From NCBI RefSeq assembly GCF_002278075.1, contig NZ_CP022989.1, forward strand, positions 744,001-808,000: a stretch of DNA of 64,000 bases, written 5' to 3'. Positions 1 through 11,577 of this stretch are shown here, one piece after another. Made by a program: the position numbers and the translations under genes. The stretch's first letter is position 1, and the number at the start of each line of letters is the position of its first letter. The notes under the pieces were generated by a model that saw only the letters and a list, made by a program, of their open reading frames with translations, ran no database searches and had not been told where the DNA came from. This stretch comes from Paraburkholderia aromaticivorans. Its GTDB lineage: Bacteria; Pseudomonadota; Gammaproteobacteria; Burkholderiales; Burkholderiaceae.

Positions 1-169
1 CCACCAGCAGCACGTTGTCGCCGCCGGGGATGGTCTTCGCGTAGATCGAGAACACCGGCATGATCATGAAGAGACCCAGCATGCGCAGCGCGAAGATCGC
101 GGCAAGCGACACGGTCGCGCGCAGTTCAGGCGCGCTCATGCGTGAGGAGGTGGCGGACGGATTGGACAT
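1..169 (-). CDS. MFS transporter, N-terminal part (truncated by window edge)
   Basis: The first about 56 residues of a major facilitator superfamily permease are encoded leftward from an ATG at 167-169 and run off the window. The fragment reads as a short polar leader, then a first membrane helix (residues about 20-40) with FALRMLGLFMIMPVFS, followed by a periplasmic-loop-like segment with PGGDN. This resembles the first helix of YajR-like drug/proton MFS proteins of Burkholderiales that sit divergently next to uvrA. Substrate cannot be told from the sequence. Only the N-terminus is visible, so the family call rests on one helix and on context. Confidence 0.7.
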   Translation of the reverse strand, partial: MSNPSATSSRMSAPELRATVSLAAIFALRMLGLFMIMPVFSIYAKTIPGGDNVLLV

Positions 170-503
170 CGGGAGCGTTCTTTGAATGAGCTGGGCGGCA
201 CACCGCGGGCGGACACAGCGGCAAGGCGGCCACGACCGCGCGGCTTGCCGCAGGACGGCGGGCCAGCATGCGGCACGAGGTTCGCGCCGGCGGCCGTTGC
301 ACCTTCCGCAGGCGCCTCGCGGTGCCTTGTACTCGCGGAAAACGGCCCCAGTTAGACCTCTTGTCCGCGGCGCTGAACCGCTGCCTTACAGCTCGCTTCG
401 ACACCTCTTCAGGCTGTCAGGAAGCCGTAACGGCGGTCTTGAAAAGTCGTTATAGTAGCAGGTTTAGCCTCTTCCTCTTTCCGCCAGTTCATGGAATAAA
501 TCC
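170..503. promoter_or_regulatory. Intergenic region between divergent MFS gene and uvrA
   Basis: About 330 bases with no credible gene. It must hold the divergent promoters. A TATAGT hexamer at 451-456 is a plausible -10 for uvrA but has no good -35 at 16-18 bases. I looked for an SOS box of the CTGT-N8-ACAG type and found none, so LexA control of uvrA is not supported here. Confidence 0.4.
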
Positions 504-3377
<2,874 letters not shown>

Positions 3378-3410
3378 CGCTGCACAACTCGGGTTGGGGA
3401 CGAAAAAGCC

Positions 3411-4496
3411 ATGGCCAAGCGGAATCAGGCGCGCGACGACGGGCAAGTGCAGGACCTACGCCCACGCCCGGTCAGGCTGACTAGCGACATGAGCCTGCCG
3501 AGGTTGTCGGCAGTCGAAATCGGCAGTTACGTGGTGATGCTGTTCGGCATGTGGGCGGTCATCGAACTCAAGCTGCTCGGCGCGTTGCTCGCCGGGCTGC
3601 TGGTGTTCCAGCTGGTCCACACCATCGCGCCGCGTATCGAGCGTCACATGTCGAGCAGGCGGGCACGCTGGCTCGCCGTGGTGATTCTCGCCACGGTGAT
3701 CGTGGGCGCGCTGACGGGGCTCACGCTCGGCATCATCGAGCATTTCGAGAACGACGTGCCGAGCGTGCAGAAGCTGCTCGATCAGGCCATGCAGCTGATC
3801 GACCAGGCGCGCGGCCGGATTCCGCAATTCATCGCCAACTATCTGCCGGTCGACACCGAGCAGATGAAGACCAAGGCGGCGGAGCTGATGCAAACGCACG
3901 CCAACATGCTGCAGCAAAGCGGCAAGACCGCGGCGCGCGCGTTCACGCATATCCTGATCGGCATGATCATCGGGGCGATCATCGCGGTCGGCGCGCAAAA
4001 GCATATCCAGCGGCTGCCGCTGTCCACGGCCTTCATCACGCGCGTGACGCGTTTTGCCGACGCGTTCCGCCGCATCGTGTTCGCTCAGGTGAAGATTTCC
4101 GCGATCAACGCGGTCTTCACCGGCATCTTCCTGCTGGTGGTCTTGCCGATCTTCCACGATACGTTGCCGCTGTCGAAGACGCTGGTGCTGGTCACGTTCA
4201 TCGTCGGCCTGCTGCCGGTGATCGGCAATCTGATCTCGAACACCATCATCGTCGCGGTCGCACTCTCGGTGAGCTTTCCGGCGGCGGTGATGTCGCTCGT
4301 GTTCCTGATCCTGATCCACAAGCTCGAGTACTTCCTGAACGCGCGCATTGTCGGCGGACAGATCGAGGCGCGCGCCTGGGAATTGCTGATCGCCATGCTC
4401 ATCATGGAAGCGGCGTTCGGCCTTCCCGGCGTGATCGCGGCGCCGATCTTCTATGCGTATATCAAGCGCGAATTGATCTACCTGCGGCTGGTTTGA
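3411..4496 (+). CDS. AI-2E family transporter / PerM-like membrane protein
   Basis: A 361-residue polytopic membrane protein of the AI-2E transporter (UPF0118) family. After a polar N-terminus of about 30 residues come hydrophobic helices at about residues 43-62 and 80-110, then an amphipathic soluble stretch (about 115-170), and a C-terminal block of at least four helices with the family-typical LVTFIVGLLPVIGNLISN and AAFGLPGVIAAPI segments. Members export autoinducer-2, sodium or unknown substrates; the substrate here is unknown. It starts 33 bases after uvrA and ends before a strong terminator, so it may be co-transcribed with uvrA. Confidence 0.85.
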   Translation: MAKRNQARDDGQVQDLRPRPVRLTSDMSLPRLSAVEIGSYVVMLFGMWAVIELKLLGALLAGLLVFQLVHTIAPRIERHMSSRRARWLAVVILATVIVGALTGLTLGIIEHFENDVPSVQKLLDQAMQLIDQARGRIPQFIANYLPVDTEQMKTKAAELMQTHANMLQQSGKTAARAFTHILIGMIIGAIIAVGAQKHIQRLPLSTAFITRVTRFADAFRRIVFAQVKISAINAVFTGIFLLVVLPIFHDTLPLSKTLVLVTFIVGLLPVIGNLISNTIIVAVALSVSFPAAVMSLVFLILIHKLEYFLNARIVGGQIEARAWELLIAMLIMEAAFGLPGVIAAPIFYAYIKRELIYLRLV

Positions 4497-4537
4497 GGCG
4501 GCGAAAGACGCCCCGAAAGCGGATACGCGGCAATCAA

Positions 4538-4567
4538 AAAGCGGCACTGCGGTGCCGCTTTTTTTTC
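4538..4567 (+). terminator. Intrinsic terminator after AI-2E gene
   Basis: Perfect stem AGCGGCAC / GTGCCGCT with a short loop (TGCG), followed by eight T residues. It lies 40 bases after the AI-2E stop codon. Confidence 0.9.
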
Positions 4568-4894
4568 ATGCTCAGATATCGATGCGCGCATTCAGCGGCA
4601 ACCTGCGCGGATCGCCCGGCGTTATAGGTGTTGCCGTTGACGGAGACGAACGCCAGGCAAATCGCAAACTCGGATATGCGGCATTTTGTCGCACGTAACG
4701 AATCCGCCTCCGCGCGACGCCTTGCTGGCTGGACACCTCCGCGAAACACAAGAACTCTCGGGCGTTGCGTCGATACGCCGCCCTGACGACCAACTTGCAG
4801 CGCATGGCATGATTCCTTAAGATGCGAACAATTCCCATTTACACGAAGTCTCTCTCGTGACACGCCATTCGAATTCCGTCCCGTCGGCTCGCCC
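4568..4894. other. Gene-free region upstream of the PepSY gene
   Basis: About 330 bases between a terminator and the PepSY gene. A leftward 88-codon reading frame exists (4572-4838) but begins inside the Fur-like palindrome and resembles nothing I know. The only feature I support is the putative Fur box listed separately. Confidence 0.5.
4823..4839 (+). promoter_or_regulatory. Putative Fur box upstream of PepSY gene
   Basis: The 17-base sequence TGCGAACAATTCCCATT resembles the proteobacterial Fur operator (TGAGAATnATTCTCATT-like), with a partly symmetric 7-1-7 arrangement (TGCGAAC / TGGGAAT). It lies about 55 bases before the start codon of a PepSY membrane protein of the kind often found in iron-uptake regulons. 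Inference from pattern only. Confidence 0.5.
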
Positions 4895-6130
4895 ATGAGG
4901 CGGCAGCTCGTCCGCCTGCATCGCTGGTTCGGGGTGGCCACGGCGCTGTTTCTGTTCGTCGCCGGCCTCACCGGCGCGGTCATCGCGTGGGACCATGAAC
5001 TCGATGCGGCGTTGAACCCGTCGTTCTTCAAGGCGCGCACCGCCGGCCCGGCGCTGTCGGGCCTCGAACTGGCGCGCCGCGTGGAAGCGGCCGATCCGCG
5101 CCTGCAGGTGACGTTTCTGCCGCTCACCGCCGAAACCGGCCACACGCTGCAAATGATGGTGTTGCCGCGGACCAACCCGGCCACCCGGCAGCCGTACCCG
5201 CTCGACTTCAACCAGATCGCCGTCGACCCGGCCACCGGCGAAATCCAGGGTCGCCGCGAATGGGGCGCCGTCTCGCTCGCGCGGCTCAATCTGATCCCGT
5301 TCATCTACAAGCTCCACTACACGCTGCAACTGCCTTTTACTGGCGGCATCGATATCGGCACGTGGCTGATGGGCAGTGTCGGCATCATCTGGCTATTCGA
5401 CAGCCTGATCGCGCTATGGCTGTCGTTTCCGAGCTTCAAGGCGTGGCGCAAGTCGTTCGCGTTCCGTCTCGGGCGCGGCGGCTATGCGCTCACTTTCGAT
5501 TTGCACCGCTCCGGCGGCGTGTGGATCTGGGGCCTGCTGATGATCGTTGCGCTGACATCGGTATCGATGAATCTTTCGGCGCCGGTGGTACGCCCAATCG
5601 TGTCGCTGTTCTCGAGGCTCACGCCGGACCCGCTCAACAATCCGGAAATCCGCCGCGCCCCGCAAGCCGGCGACACCGTGTTGAGCCGCGAGCGCATCGT
5701 GCAATTGGCCGAGCAGGCCGGCAAAGCGCAGAATCTCGGCGTCGCGCCGGGCGGCATCTACTACGCGGAATTCATGCACGCTTACGGCGTCGGCTTCTTC
5801 GCGACCGGCAACGATCACGGCGATATCGGCCTCGGCAATCCGTGGATGTACTGGGACGCCGCCACCGGCAAGCAGCTTAGCGCGCAGATTCCCGGCAAGG
5901 GCACGGCGGGCGACATCTTCCTGCAGATGCAATACCCGCTGCACTCGGGGCGCATTCTCGGTCTCGGCGGACGCATTCTGATTAGCGCGGTCGGCATCGC
6001 CGTCGCCGTGCTGAGCGCGACAGGACTGTTGATCTGGCTGAAGAAGCTGAACGCGCGCCGCCGCTCGGCGCAAAACGCGAATGCTGCGAATGCAGCGCGC
6101 GACGCGGGCCGGTCGGCGGCGCGATCCTAG
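4895..6130 (+). CDS. PepSY-associated TM helix protein (PiuB/FoxB-like)
   Basis: A 411-residue inner-membrane protein of the PepSY_TM family. The first helix begins with LVRLHRWFGVATALFLFVAG, then a periplasmic PepSY-like region with DLNQIAVDPATGE-type sequence, and further helices around residues 155-175 (WLMGSVGIIWLFDSLIALW), 205-225 and 365-390 (LISAVGIAVAVLSATGLLIW). The family includes iron-regulated proteins such as PiuB and FoxB that reduce or handle siderophore iron at the inner membrane. The Fur-like site upstream supports that role here, but substrate is unknown. It stands alone and faces the leftward purU. Confidence 0.85.
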   Translation: MRRQLVRLHRWFGVATALFLFVAGLTGAVIAWDHELDAALNPSFFKARTAGPALSGLELARRVEAADPRLQVTFLPLTAETGHTLQMMVLPRTNPATRQPYPLDFNQIAVDPATGEIQGRREWGAVSLARLNLIPFIYKLHYTLQLPFTGGIDIGTWLMGSVGIIWLFDSLIALWLSFPSFKAWRKSFAFRLGRGGYALTFDLHRSGGVWIWGLLMIVALTSVSMNLSAPVVRPIVSLFSRLTPDPLNNPEIRRAPQAGDTVLSRERIVQLAEQAGKAQNLGVAPGGIYYAEFMHAYGVGFFATGNDHGDIGLGNPWMYWDAATGKQLSAQIPGKGTAGDIFLQMQYPLHSGRILGLGGRILISAVGIAVAVLSATGLLIWLKKLNARRRSAQNANAANAARDAGRSAARS

Positions 6131-6141
6131 TCCCGGCCAAA

Positions 6142-6177
6142 AGAAAAAGCGGCGCCGGAATCACCCGGACGCCGCCC
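6142..6177 (-). terminator. Intrinsic terminator of purU
   Basis: Read leftward, GGCGGCGTCCGGGTGATTCC pairs with GGCGCCGC to form a GC-rich hairpin and is followed by TTTTTCTTTT. It sits about 30 bases after the purU stop and before the end of the convergent PepSY gene. Confidence 0.8.
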
Positions 6178-6205
6178 TCGATGGCAAGGCGACTATCAAC
6201 GGCCT

Positions 6206-7075
6206 TTAACGAAACACCACCGTCTTGCTGCCGTTCAACACGACGCGATGCTCCACGTGCCACTTCACCGCCCGCGCGAGCGTCACGCATTCGACGTCGC
6301 GGCCGATCGCCGTCAATTGCTCCGGCGTCATGCTGTGGTCGACACGCTCCACTTCCTGTTCGATGATCGGACCTTCGTCGAGATCCGTCGTCACGTAATG
6401 GGCGGTCGCGCCGATCAGCTTCACGCCGCGGTCGAACGCCTGGTAATACGGCTTCGCGCCCTTGAAGCTCGGCAGGAACGAGTGGTGAATGTTGATCGCG
6501 CGGCCGGCCAGCGCTTCGCACAGCTTCGGCGACAGAATCTGCATGTAGCGCGCGAGCACCACCAGGTCGGCTTGATGCTCGTCGATCACTTCGAGCACGC
6601 GCGCTTCCTGCGCGGCCTTCGCGTCGGGCGTGGCGCCCATCAACGGGAAGTGATGGAACGGAATGTCGTAGCTGGCGGCGAGTTGATAGAACTCCTTGTG
6701 GTTCGAGATGATGGCCGGAATCTCGATACCCAACTGGCCGGTGCGGTAGCGGAACAGCAGATCGTTCAGGCAATGGCCGATCTTCGACACCATGATCACC
6801 ACGCGCGGCTTGACCGACGCGTCGTGCAACTCCCAACGCATGCCGAACTGTTCAGCCAGCGCAGCGAACGACGTGCGCAACGCCTCCAGACCCGGATCGC
6901 CGCCCACCTGCTGAAAATGCACGCGCATGAAGAACTCGCCGGTGCGGCTGTCGCCGAACTGCGCGGAGTCGAGAATATTGCTGCCGCGCTCGAACAGAAA
7001 GCCCGACACTGCGTGAACGATGCCGGGCCGGTCGGCGCACGACAGTTTGAGGATAAAGCTGTGATCGGTCGACAT
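6206..7075 (-). CDS. purU: Formyltetrahydrofolate deformylase
   Basis: Hydrolyses 10-formyl-tetrahydrofolate to formate and tetrahydrofolate, balancing the C1 pool and feeding formate to PurT. The 289-residue protein (start MSTDHSFILKL, ATG at 7073-7075, preferred over an in-frame ATG eight codons upstream because family members begin there) has an N-terminal ACT domain (residues about 6-85) and a formyltransferase-like domain. The catalytic signature is visible as NIHHSFLPSFKGAKPY, and the conserved aspartate lies in TTDLDEGPIIEQ. It is the last leftward gene before a terminator. Confidence 0.96.
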   Translation of the reverse strand: MSTDHSFILKLSCADRPGIVHAVSGFLFERGSNILDSAQFGDSRTGEFFMRVHFQQVGGDPGLEALRTSFAALAEQFGMRWELHDASVKPRVVIMVSKIGHCLNDLLFRYRTGQLGIEIPAIISNHKEFYQLAASYDIPFHHFPLMGATPDAKAAQEARVLEVIDEHQADLVVLARYMQILSPKLCEALAGRAINIHHSFLPSFKGAKPYYQAFDRGVKLIGATAHYVTTDLDEGPIIEQEVERVDHSMTPEQLTAIGRDVECVTLARAVKWHVEHRVVLNGSKTVVFR

Positions 7076-7177
7076 GACCTGGGTGACTCCCTTCTTCAAT
7101 GCATGGTTTGTTCGGTGTGGACGGCTTTCGGTACAGCGTGTTTCGGCAGGTTCGTTGCGCGCGCACCGATGCGGCAG

Positions 7178-8026
7178 TCAGGCGAACACCGGCGGCACGA
7201 ACGTGGCCTCGATGCCGGCGCACGCGTCTTCATCGATCCAGCGGCGGCGCAGCAGGCAATCCAGCGTGGCGAGGCTCGCGTCGACCGTCATCGCGCCCTC
7301 CTCGATCCAGCGCGCCACTTCGTCGATGCGCGCGAGCCGGTGCTCGCCCACTTCGCCGTCCTGATTGCGCGGCGCGAAATCGGCCGGCAGCGCGAGGTCG
7401 TAGATGAAAATCTGCTCGGCCTGTGTGCCCTCCGGCAACGATTGCAGTACATGCGCGGTGCGGCCCGCCACGGCACGGGCGGCAATCTCCTCCGGAATGC
7501 CGGCTTCTTCCCAGCACTCCTTGACGATCGTCGCCTCGACGCCGAAGCCCCAGCCGATCCCGCCGGCCACGACATTGTCGAGCATGCCCGGGTCGGTCGC
7601 CTTGGTGTCGCTGCGGCGCGCGATCCACAATCGCGGCGCGCCGTCCGCGTATTCTACGACGCCGTTCAGATGCACCGCGTAGGTCATCGTGCCGAAGAAG
7701 CGCGACGCCGCGCGTTCAATGTACGCGAGCGGCGGCGCGTCGAACCCATTGCGGATCGCGTAAGTCTCGTTGCGCCAGCCCGGAATGCGGCCCTCGGCGG
7801 CGAGCGCGCCGATCACGGAACCGAGCGCGGCGCTGCGCAAATCCACCGTATTGAACGCGGGCATCAGCGTCACACGGGCATGGTCGAGGTCGAACACATC
7901 GGGCCAGCGCGCGAGCAACGGCACATCGTCCGTGCGGATCCAGCCGACCTGCTCGGCGCCGATCCAGAACGGCACGTGCGCTTGCGCGTCGAAGCGGCGC
8001 GCGGCGGTGATGCAAGGCAAAGTCAT
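7178..8026 (-). CDS. DUF4743 / Nudix hydrolase (thiamine-kinase-related type)
   Basis: A 282-residue protein with an N-terminal DUF4743 domain (about residues 1-110) and a C-terminal Nudix domain. The Nudix helix is visible as KECWEEAGI after GGIGWGF; the first glutamate of the canonical box is not obvious, so the box is divergent but keeps the metal-binding EE pair. Relatives in eukaryotes are annotated as thiamine-pyrophosphokinase-related proteins (TPK3/YJR142W type) acting on damaged thiamine diphosphates; this is known of the family, not shown here. It lies between purU and a LysE exporter, all leftward. Confidence 0.85.
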   Translation of the reverse strand: MTLPCITAARRFDAQAHVPFWIGAEQVGWIRTDDVPLLARWPDVFDLDHARVTLMPAFNTVDLRSAALGSVIGALAAEGRIPGWRNETYAIRNGFDAPPLAYIERAASRFFGTMTYAVHLNGVVEYADGAPRLWIARRSDTKATDPGMLDNVVAGGIGWGFGVEATIVKECWEEAGIPEEIAARAVAGRTAHVLQSLPEGTQAEQIFIYDLALPADFAPRNQDGEVGEHRLARIDEVARWIEEGAMTVDASLATLDCLLRRRWIDEDACAGIEATFVPPVFA

Positions 8027-8086
8027 GTAAAGCTCCAGACTGTTCCCGGTCTTTGCCGGTGAGCGGTGAGCGCCGCGTGGATCGCC

Positions 8087-8701
8087 TCAATCGCGCAACG
8101 CGACGCGAATCCCGATGGCGATGAACGTTGCCCCGGCGAGGCGATCGAGCCACACGCCCACGCGCGGCCGGCGCTTCAGGTAACCGCCGACCATCCCCGC
8201 GCACACGCCGAACAGCGAAAACACCACTACCGTCTGCAACATGAACAGCGCGCCGAGTTCGAGCATCTGCAAGGTCACGCTTTGCGTGCCGTTGGGCTGC
8301 ACGAACTGCGGCAGAAACACGACGAAAAACAACGTCACCTTCGGATTCAGCAGATTGCCGAGCAGGCTTTGGCGAAACACCGCCATCAACGGCTGCGGCG
8401 CGCGCTCGTGGGCGGTCGCAAGACCCTGGCTGCGCAGTGCCTTGATGCCGATCCAGAGCAGATAGGCGGCGCCGGCCAGCTTGATGGCCGTAAAGGCCAG
8501 CGGTGCCGAGCGCAGCAACGCGGCCACGCCGAGCGCGGCCAGCGTGGTGTGAAACGTAATGCCGGCGGCAAAGCCGAGCGCCGCGACGAAACCGGCCGCG
8601 CGGCCCTGCGAGATCCCGCGCGCGAGCACTTGCAGATTGTCCGGGCCGGGCGCCATGGTGATCGCAATCGAGGTGGCGAGAAACAGCAGGAAGTCAGGCA
8701 T
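8087..8701 (-). CDS. LysE/RhtB family amino-acid exporter
   Basis: A 204-residue inner-membrane protein of the LysE translocator family. The start MPDFLLFLATSIAITM is chosen over an in-frame ATG 21 codons upstream because it begins directly with the first helix. The family signature PGPDNLQVLARGISQGRAAG follows at about residue 18, and about six helices are visible. Members export homoserine, threonine, lysine or similar solutes by proton antiport. The substrate is unknown. It is leftward and 60 bases downstream of apt. Confidence 0.9.
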   Translation of the reverse strand: MPDFLLFLATSIAITMAPGPDNLQVLARGISQGRAAGFVAALGFAAGITFHTTLAALGVAALLRSAPLAFTAIKLAGAAYLLWIGIKALRSQGLATAHERAPQPLMAVFRQSLLGNLLNPKVTLFFVVFLPQFVQPNGTQSVTLQMLELGALFMLQTVVVFSLFGVCAGMVGGYLKRRPRVGVWLDRLAGATFIAIGIRVALRD

Positions 8702-8760
8702 TGTTGTGTCCTTCTCGGTGAGCAGGAGAAAGCGTTGCGCAGCGCGTTGGCCGCCAATGA

Positions 8761-9327
8761 TCAATGACCGTCGAATCCGGTTACCGTATAGAGCGCGAGG
8801 CCGCTCTCGCGCAGCAGTTTCGAGCCGCCGAGCTCGGGCAGATCGATAATCGCCGCGCCTTCCACCACGACCGCGCCGAGCCGCTCGAGCAGGATCTTGC
8901 CGGCCATCATCGTGCCGCCCGTGGCGATCAGGTCGTCGATGACGACAACGCGGTCGCCCGGCTTGCAGGCGTCTTCGTGAATCTCGACGGTGGCGCAGCC
9001 GTATTCGAGCTCATACGATTGCGCGACCCGCTTGTAGGGCAGCTTGCCCGCCTTGCGGATCGGAATGAAGCCGAGGTTCAGTTCATACGCGAGAATCGGC
9101 CCGATGATGAAACCGCGCGCGTCCAGCCCGGCAATGTAGTCGAGCTTCGCATCGATATAACGCTGCACGAACAGATCGATCAGCACGCGCAGCGACTTCG
9201 GCTCCTGCAGGAGCGGCGTGATATCGCGGAACTGCACGCCCGGCTCCGGCCAGTCGGGCACCGTGCGAATGTGGCTTTTGATGTAATCGGCCGCATCGAG
9301 CGGCGCGCTCGAGAGCGCGTTGGACAT
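8761..9327 (-). CDS. apt: Adenine phosphoribosyltransferase
   Basis: Converts adenine and PRPP into AMP (purine salvage). The 188-residue protein has the type I phosphoribosyltransferase signature [13 protein letters not shown] near residue 128 and the APRT-typical [11 protein letters not shown] and IRKAGKLPY motifs, and starts with [20 protein letters not shown]. It is leftward, downstream of the KefB-like gene. Confidence 0.96.
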   Translation of the reverse strand: MSNALSSAPLDAADYIKSHIRTVPDWPEPGVQFRDITPLLQEPKSLRVLIDLFVQRYIDAKLDYIAGLDARGFIIGPILAYELNLGFIPIRKAGKLPYKRVAQSYELEYGCATVEIHEDACKPGDRVVVIDDLIATGGTMMAGKILLERLGAVVVEGAAIIDLPELGGSKLLRESGLALYTVTGFDGH

Positions 9328-9412
9328 GATGTCTCCGGATGGACCTCGACAGGTCCGATGAAAAAGCTAAACCAGGGTGCCCCGGCGGGAACGCGCCTCG
9401 CCGGGGCTGCCG

Positions 9413-11416
9413 CTAGGCTGCGGCGGCGCCCGCGCGACGGTGCTTCGAGAGCCGTTCCTCGGCCTCCGCCAACTGTTCGGGCAGGCCGCGCAGCACCACG
9501 ATATCGCTCGAGCGCAGCTTGGTGGACGGATCCGGCTCGACGCCGCGAATGCCGTGCCGGCGAATCGCCGTGACTTCGACACCCACATCGAAAAGGCCCA
9601 GTTCCGCGAGCGTGCGGCCCACGGCGTCCGAGTTTTCGTCGACCGGCACCGATTGTAGCCGCACCTGTTCGTGGCCGTCGTCGTCGTCCACGTCGTCGGC
9701 GCCGTGAAAATAGCCGCGCAACAACGCGTAGCGCTCATCGCGCATTTCCTCGACCCGGCGCACCACTCGTCGCATCGGCACGCCCATCACGACGAGCGTG
9801 TGCGAGGCGAGCATCAGACTGCCTTCGACGATTTCCGGAATCACTTCAGTTGCGCCCGCGGCCAGCAGCTTTTCCAGATCGGCGTCGTCGACGGTACGGA
9901 CGATCACCGGCAACGTGGGTTCCAGCTCGTGAATGTTATGCAGCACGCGCAGTGCCGACGGCGTGTTCGCGTAGGTGATCGCAATCGCCGCCGCGCGGTG
10001 GATACCGGCGGCGAGCAGCGACTCGCGCCGCCCGGCGTCGCCGAATACCACCGACTCGCCCGCCGCGGCGGCCGCCGCGACGCGGTCGGGATCGAGGTCC
10101 AGCGCGACATACGACAACCCTTCGTGCTCCAGCATGCGCGCCAGATTCTGTCCGGCCCGGCCATATCCGCAGATGATCACGTGGCCGCTTTGCTTCAGGC
10201 TCTGCGTGGCGATGCGCGTCATCTGCAACGACTGCATCATCCATTCAGTCGAGGAGAGCCGCAGCACGATGCGGTCCGCGTTCTGGATCATGAACGGCGC
10301 GGCCAGCATCGACAGCAGCATGGCCGCGAGAATCGCCTGCAGCAGGGTGGCGTCGACGAGATGTTTGTCGAGAATCAGATTCAGCAGCACGAACCCGAAC
10401 TCGCCCGCTTGCGCGAGACCGATACCCGTGCGCATCGCGACGCCGGGCGACGCGCCGAACAGGCGCGAGAGGCCCGTGACCATGATCGCCTTCAGCAGAA
10501 TCGGGCCGACCAGAAAGCCGAGCACGATCAACGGATGCTCCCAGATCACCCGCGGATTGAGCAGCATGCCGGTAGTGATGAAGAAGAGCCCGAGCAGCAC
10601 GTCGCGAAACGGCTTGATGTCCTCTTCCACCTGATGCCGGTACGGCGTCTCGGCGATCAGCATGCCGGCGATGAACGCGCCGAGCGCGAGCGACAACCCG
10701 AACTTGTCCGTGATGAACGCGCAACCTAGCGTCACCAGCAACAGATTGAGAATGAACAGTTCCTGCGAACGGCGCCGCGCGACCACGTTGAACCAGCGCG
10801 TCATGAAGCGCTGGCCCACGATCAGCAGCAGCGCCAGGGCCACCACGATCTTGATGGCCGCCACGCCGAGCGCGCTGACGAGGTCTTCGGAATTGCCGCC
10901 CAGCGCCGCGATGACGATGAGCAGCGGCACCACCGCCAGATCCTGGAACAGCAGCACGCCGAAGATATTGCGGCCATGCTCGGTCTCGATCTCGAGCCGC
11001 TCCGCCAGCATCTTGCTGACGATCGCCGTCGACGACATGGCGAGCGCGCCGCCCAGCGCCACGCTCGCCTGCCACGTGATATGCACCCAGCGCTCCAGCA
11101 CGAAGCCGAGCGTGACCGCCACCGCGATCGTGCCGATCACCTGCAACAGGCCGAGGCCGAACACGAGACGGCGCATGGAGCGCAGCTTGGCGAGCGAGAA
11201 CTCCAGCCCGATCGAAAACATCAGGAACACCACGCCGAATTCCGCGAGGTTCTGCGCCCCGACCGAGTCCGGAATCAGACCGAATGCATGCGGCCCGACG
11301 ACGATGCCGACCGTCAGATAGCCGAGCATCGGCGGAAGATTCAGAAAGCGAAAGGTCACCACGCCCGCTACCGATGCCAGCAGCAGGAATAGCGTCATTT
11401 CGAGCGGCGAAATCAT
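9413..11416 (-). CDS. Monovalent cation:proton antiporter-2 (KefB/YbaL-like)
   Basis: A CPA2 family exchanger of 667 residues starting MISPLEMTLFLLLA (ATG at 11414-11416; an upstream in-frame extension of 32 codons has no hydrophobic or conserved content). About 12-13 membrane helices fill residues 1-390. A TrkA-N nucleotide-binding domain (Rossmann motif VIICGYGRAGQNLARML) spans about 410-530, and a TrkA-C domain lies at the C-terminus. Members exchange K+ or Na+ for H+ and are gated by glutathione adducts or nucleotides. The ion is not determinable. It is divergent from kdsD. Confidence 0.9.
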   Translation of the reverse strand: MISPLEMTLFLLLASVAGVVTFRFLNLPPMLGYLTVGIVVGPHAFGLIPDSVGAQNLAEFGVVFLMFSIGLEFSLAKLRSMRRLVFGLGLLQVIGTIAVAVTLGFVLERWVHITWQASVALGGALAMSSTAIVSKMLAERLEIETEHGRNIFGVLLFQDLAVVPLLIVIAALGGNSEDLVSALGVAAIKIVVALALLLIVGQRFMTRWFNVVARRRSQELFILNLLLVTLGCAFITDKFGLSLALGAFIAGMLIAETPYRHQVEEDIKPFRDVLLGLFFITTGMLLNPRVIWEHPLIVLGFLVGPILLKAIMVTGLSRLFGASPGVAMRTGIGLAQAGEFGFVLLNLILDKHLVDATLLQAILAAMLLSMLAAPFMIQNADRIVLRLSSTEWMMQSLQMTRIATQSLKQSGHVIICGYGRAGQNLARMLEHEGLSYVALDLDPDRVAAAAAAGESVVFGDAGRRESLLAAGIHRAAAIAITYANTPSALRVLHNIHELEPTLPVIVRTVDDADLEKLLAAGATEVIPEIVEGSLMLASHTLVVMGVPMRRVVRRVEEMRDERYALLRGYFHGADDVDDDDGHEQVRLQSVPVDENSDAVGRTLAELGLFDVGVEVTAIRRHGIRGVEPDPSTKLRSSDIVVLRGLPEQLAEAEERLSKHRRAGAAAA

Positions 11417-11565
11417 CGGCTGAAACGCATGGGTAAAGCGTCCTCGTTCGTCAGCGGAACCGCGCACGCGAAACGCCGTGCGACAAGGTTGAGGGGCCGT
11501 TAAAGGCAGCAATAAAGACAGCGGCTCGGCACAGCAGGCCCGGCGCGGCGAACAGGCGCCTTTGC

Positions 11566-11571
11566 TATACT
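11566..11571 (+). promoter_or_regulatory. -10 element close to kdsD start codon
   Basis: TATACT ends six bases before the kdsD ATG at 11578, so transcription would be expected to begin at or next to the start codon, giving a leaderless mRNA. No clear -35 hexamer and no Shine-Dalgarno sequence are seen. Inference. Confidence 0.4.
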
Positions 11572-11577
11572 TCGCGA

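Noticed and set aside
170..503. LexA/SOS box upstream of uvrA
   Set aside because: No CTGT-N8-ACAG match; GGCTGTCAGGAAGCCG only resembles half of it.
4572..4838. Leftward 88-codon frame upstream of the PepSY gene
   Set aside because: It starts inside the Fur-like palindrome, lacks an RBS and has no resemblance to known proteins.
6248..8062. Rightward 604-codon frame opposite purU and the Nudix gene
   Set aside because: It spans two good leftward genes and has no recognisable motif.
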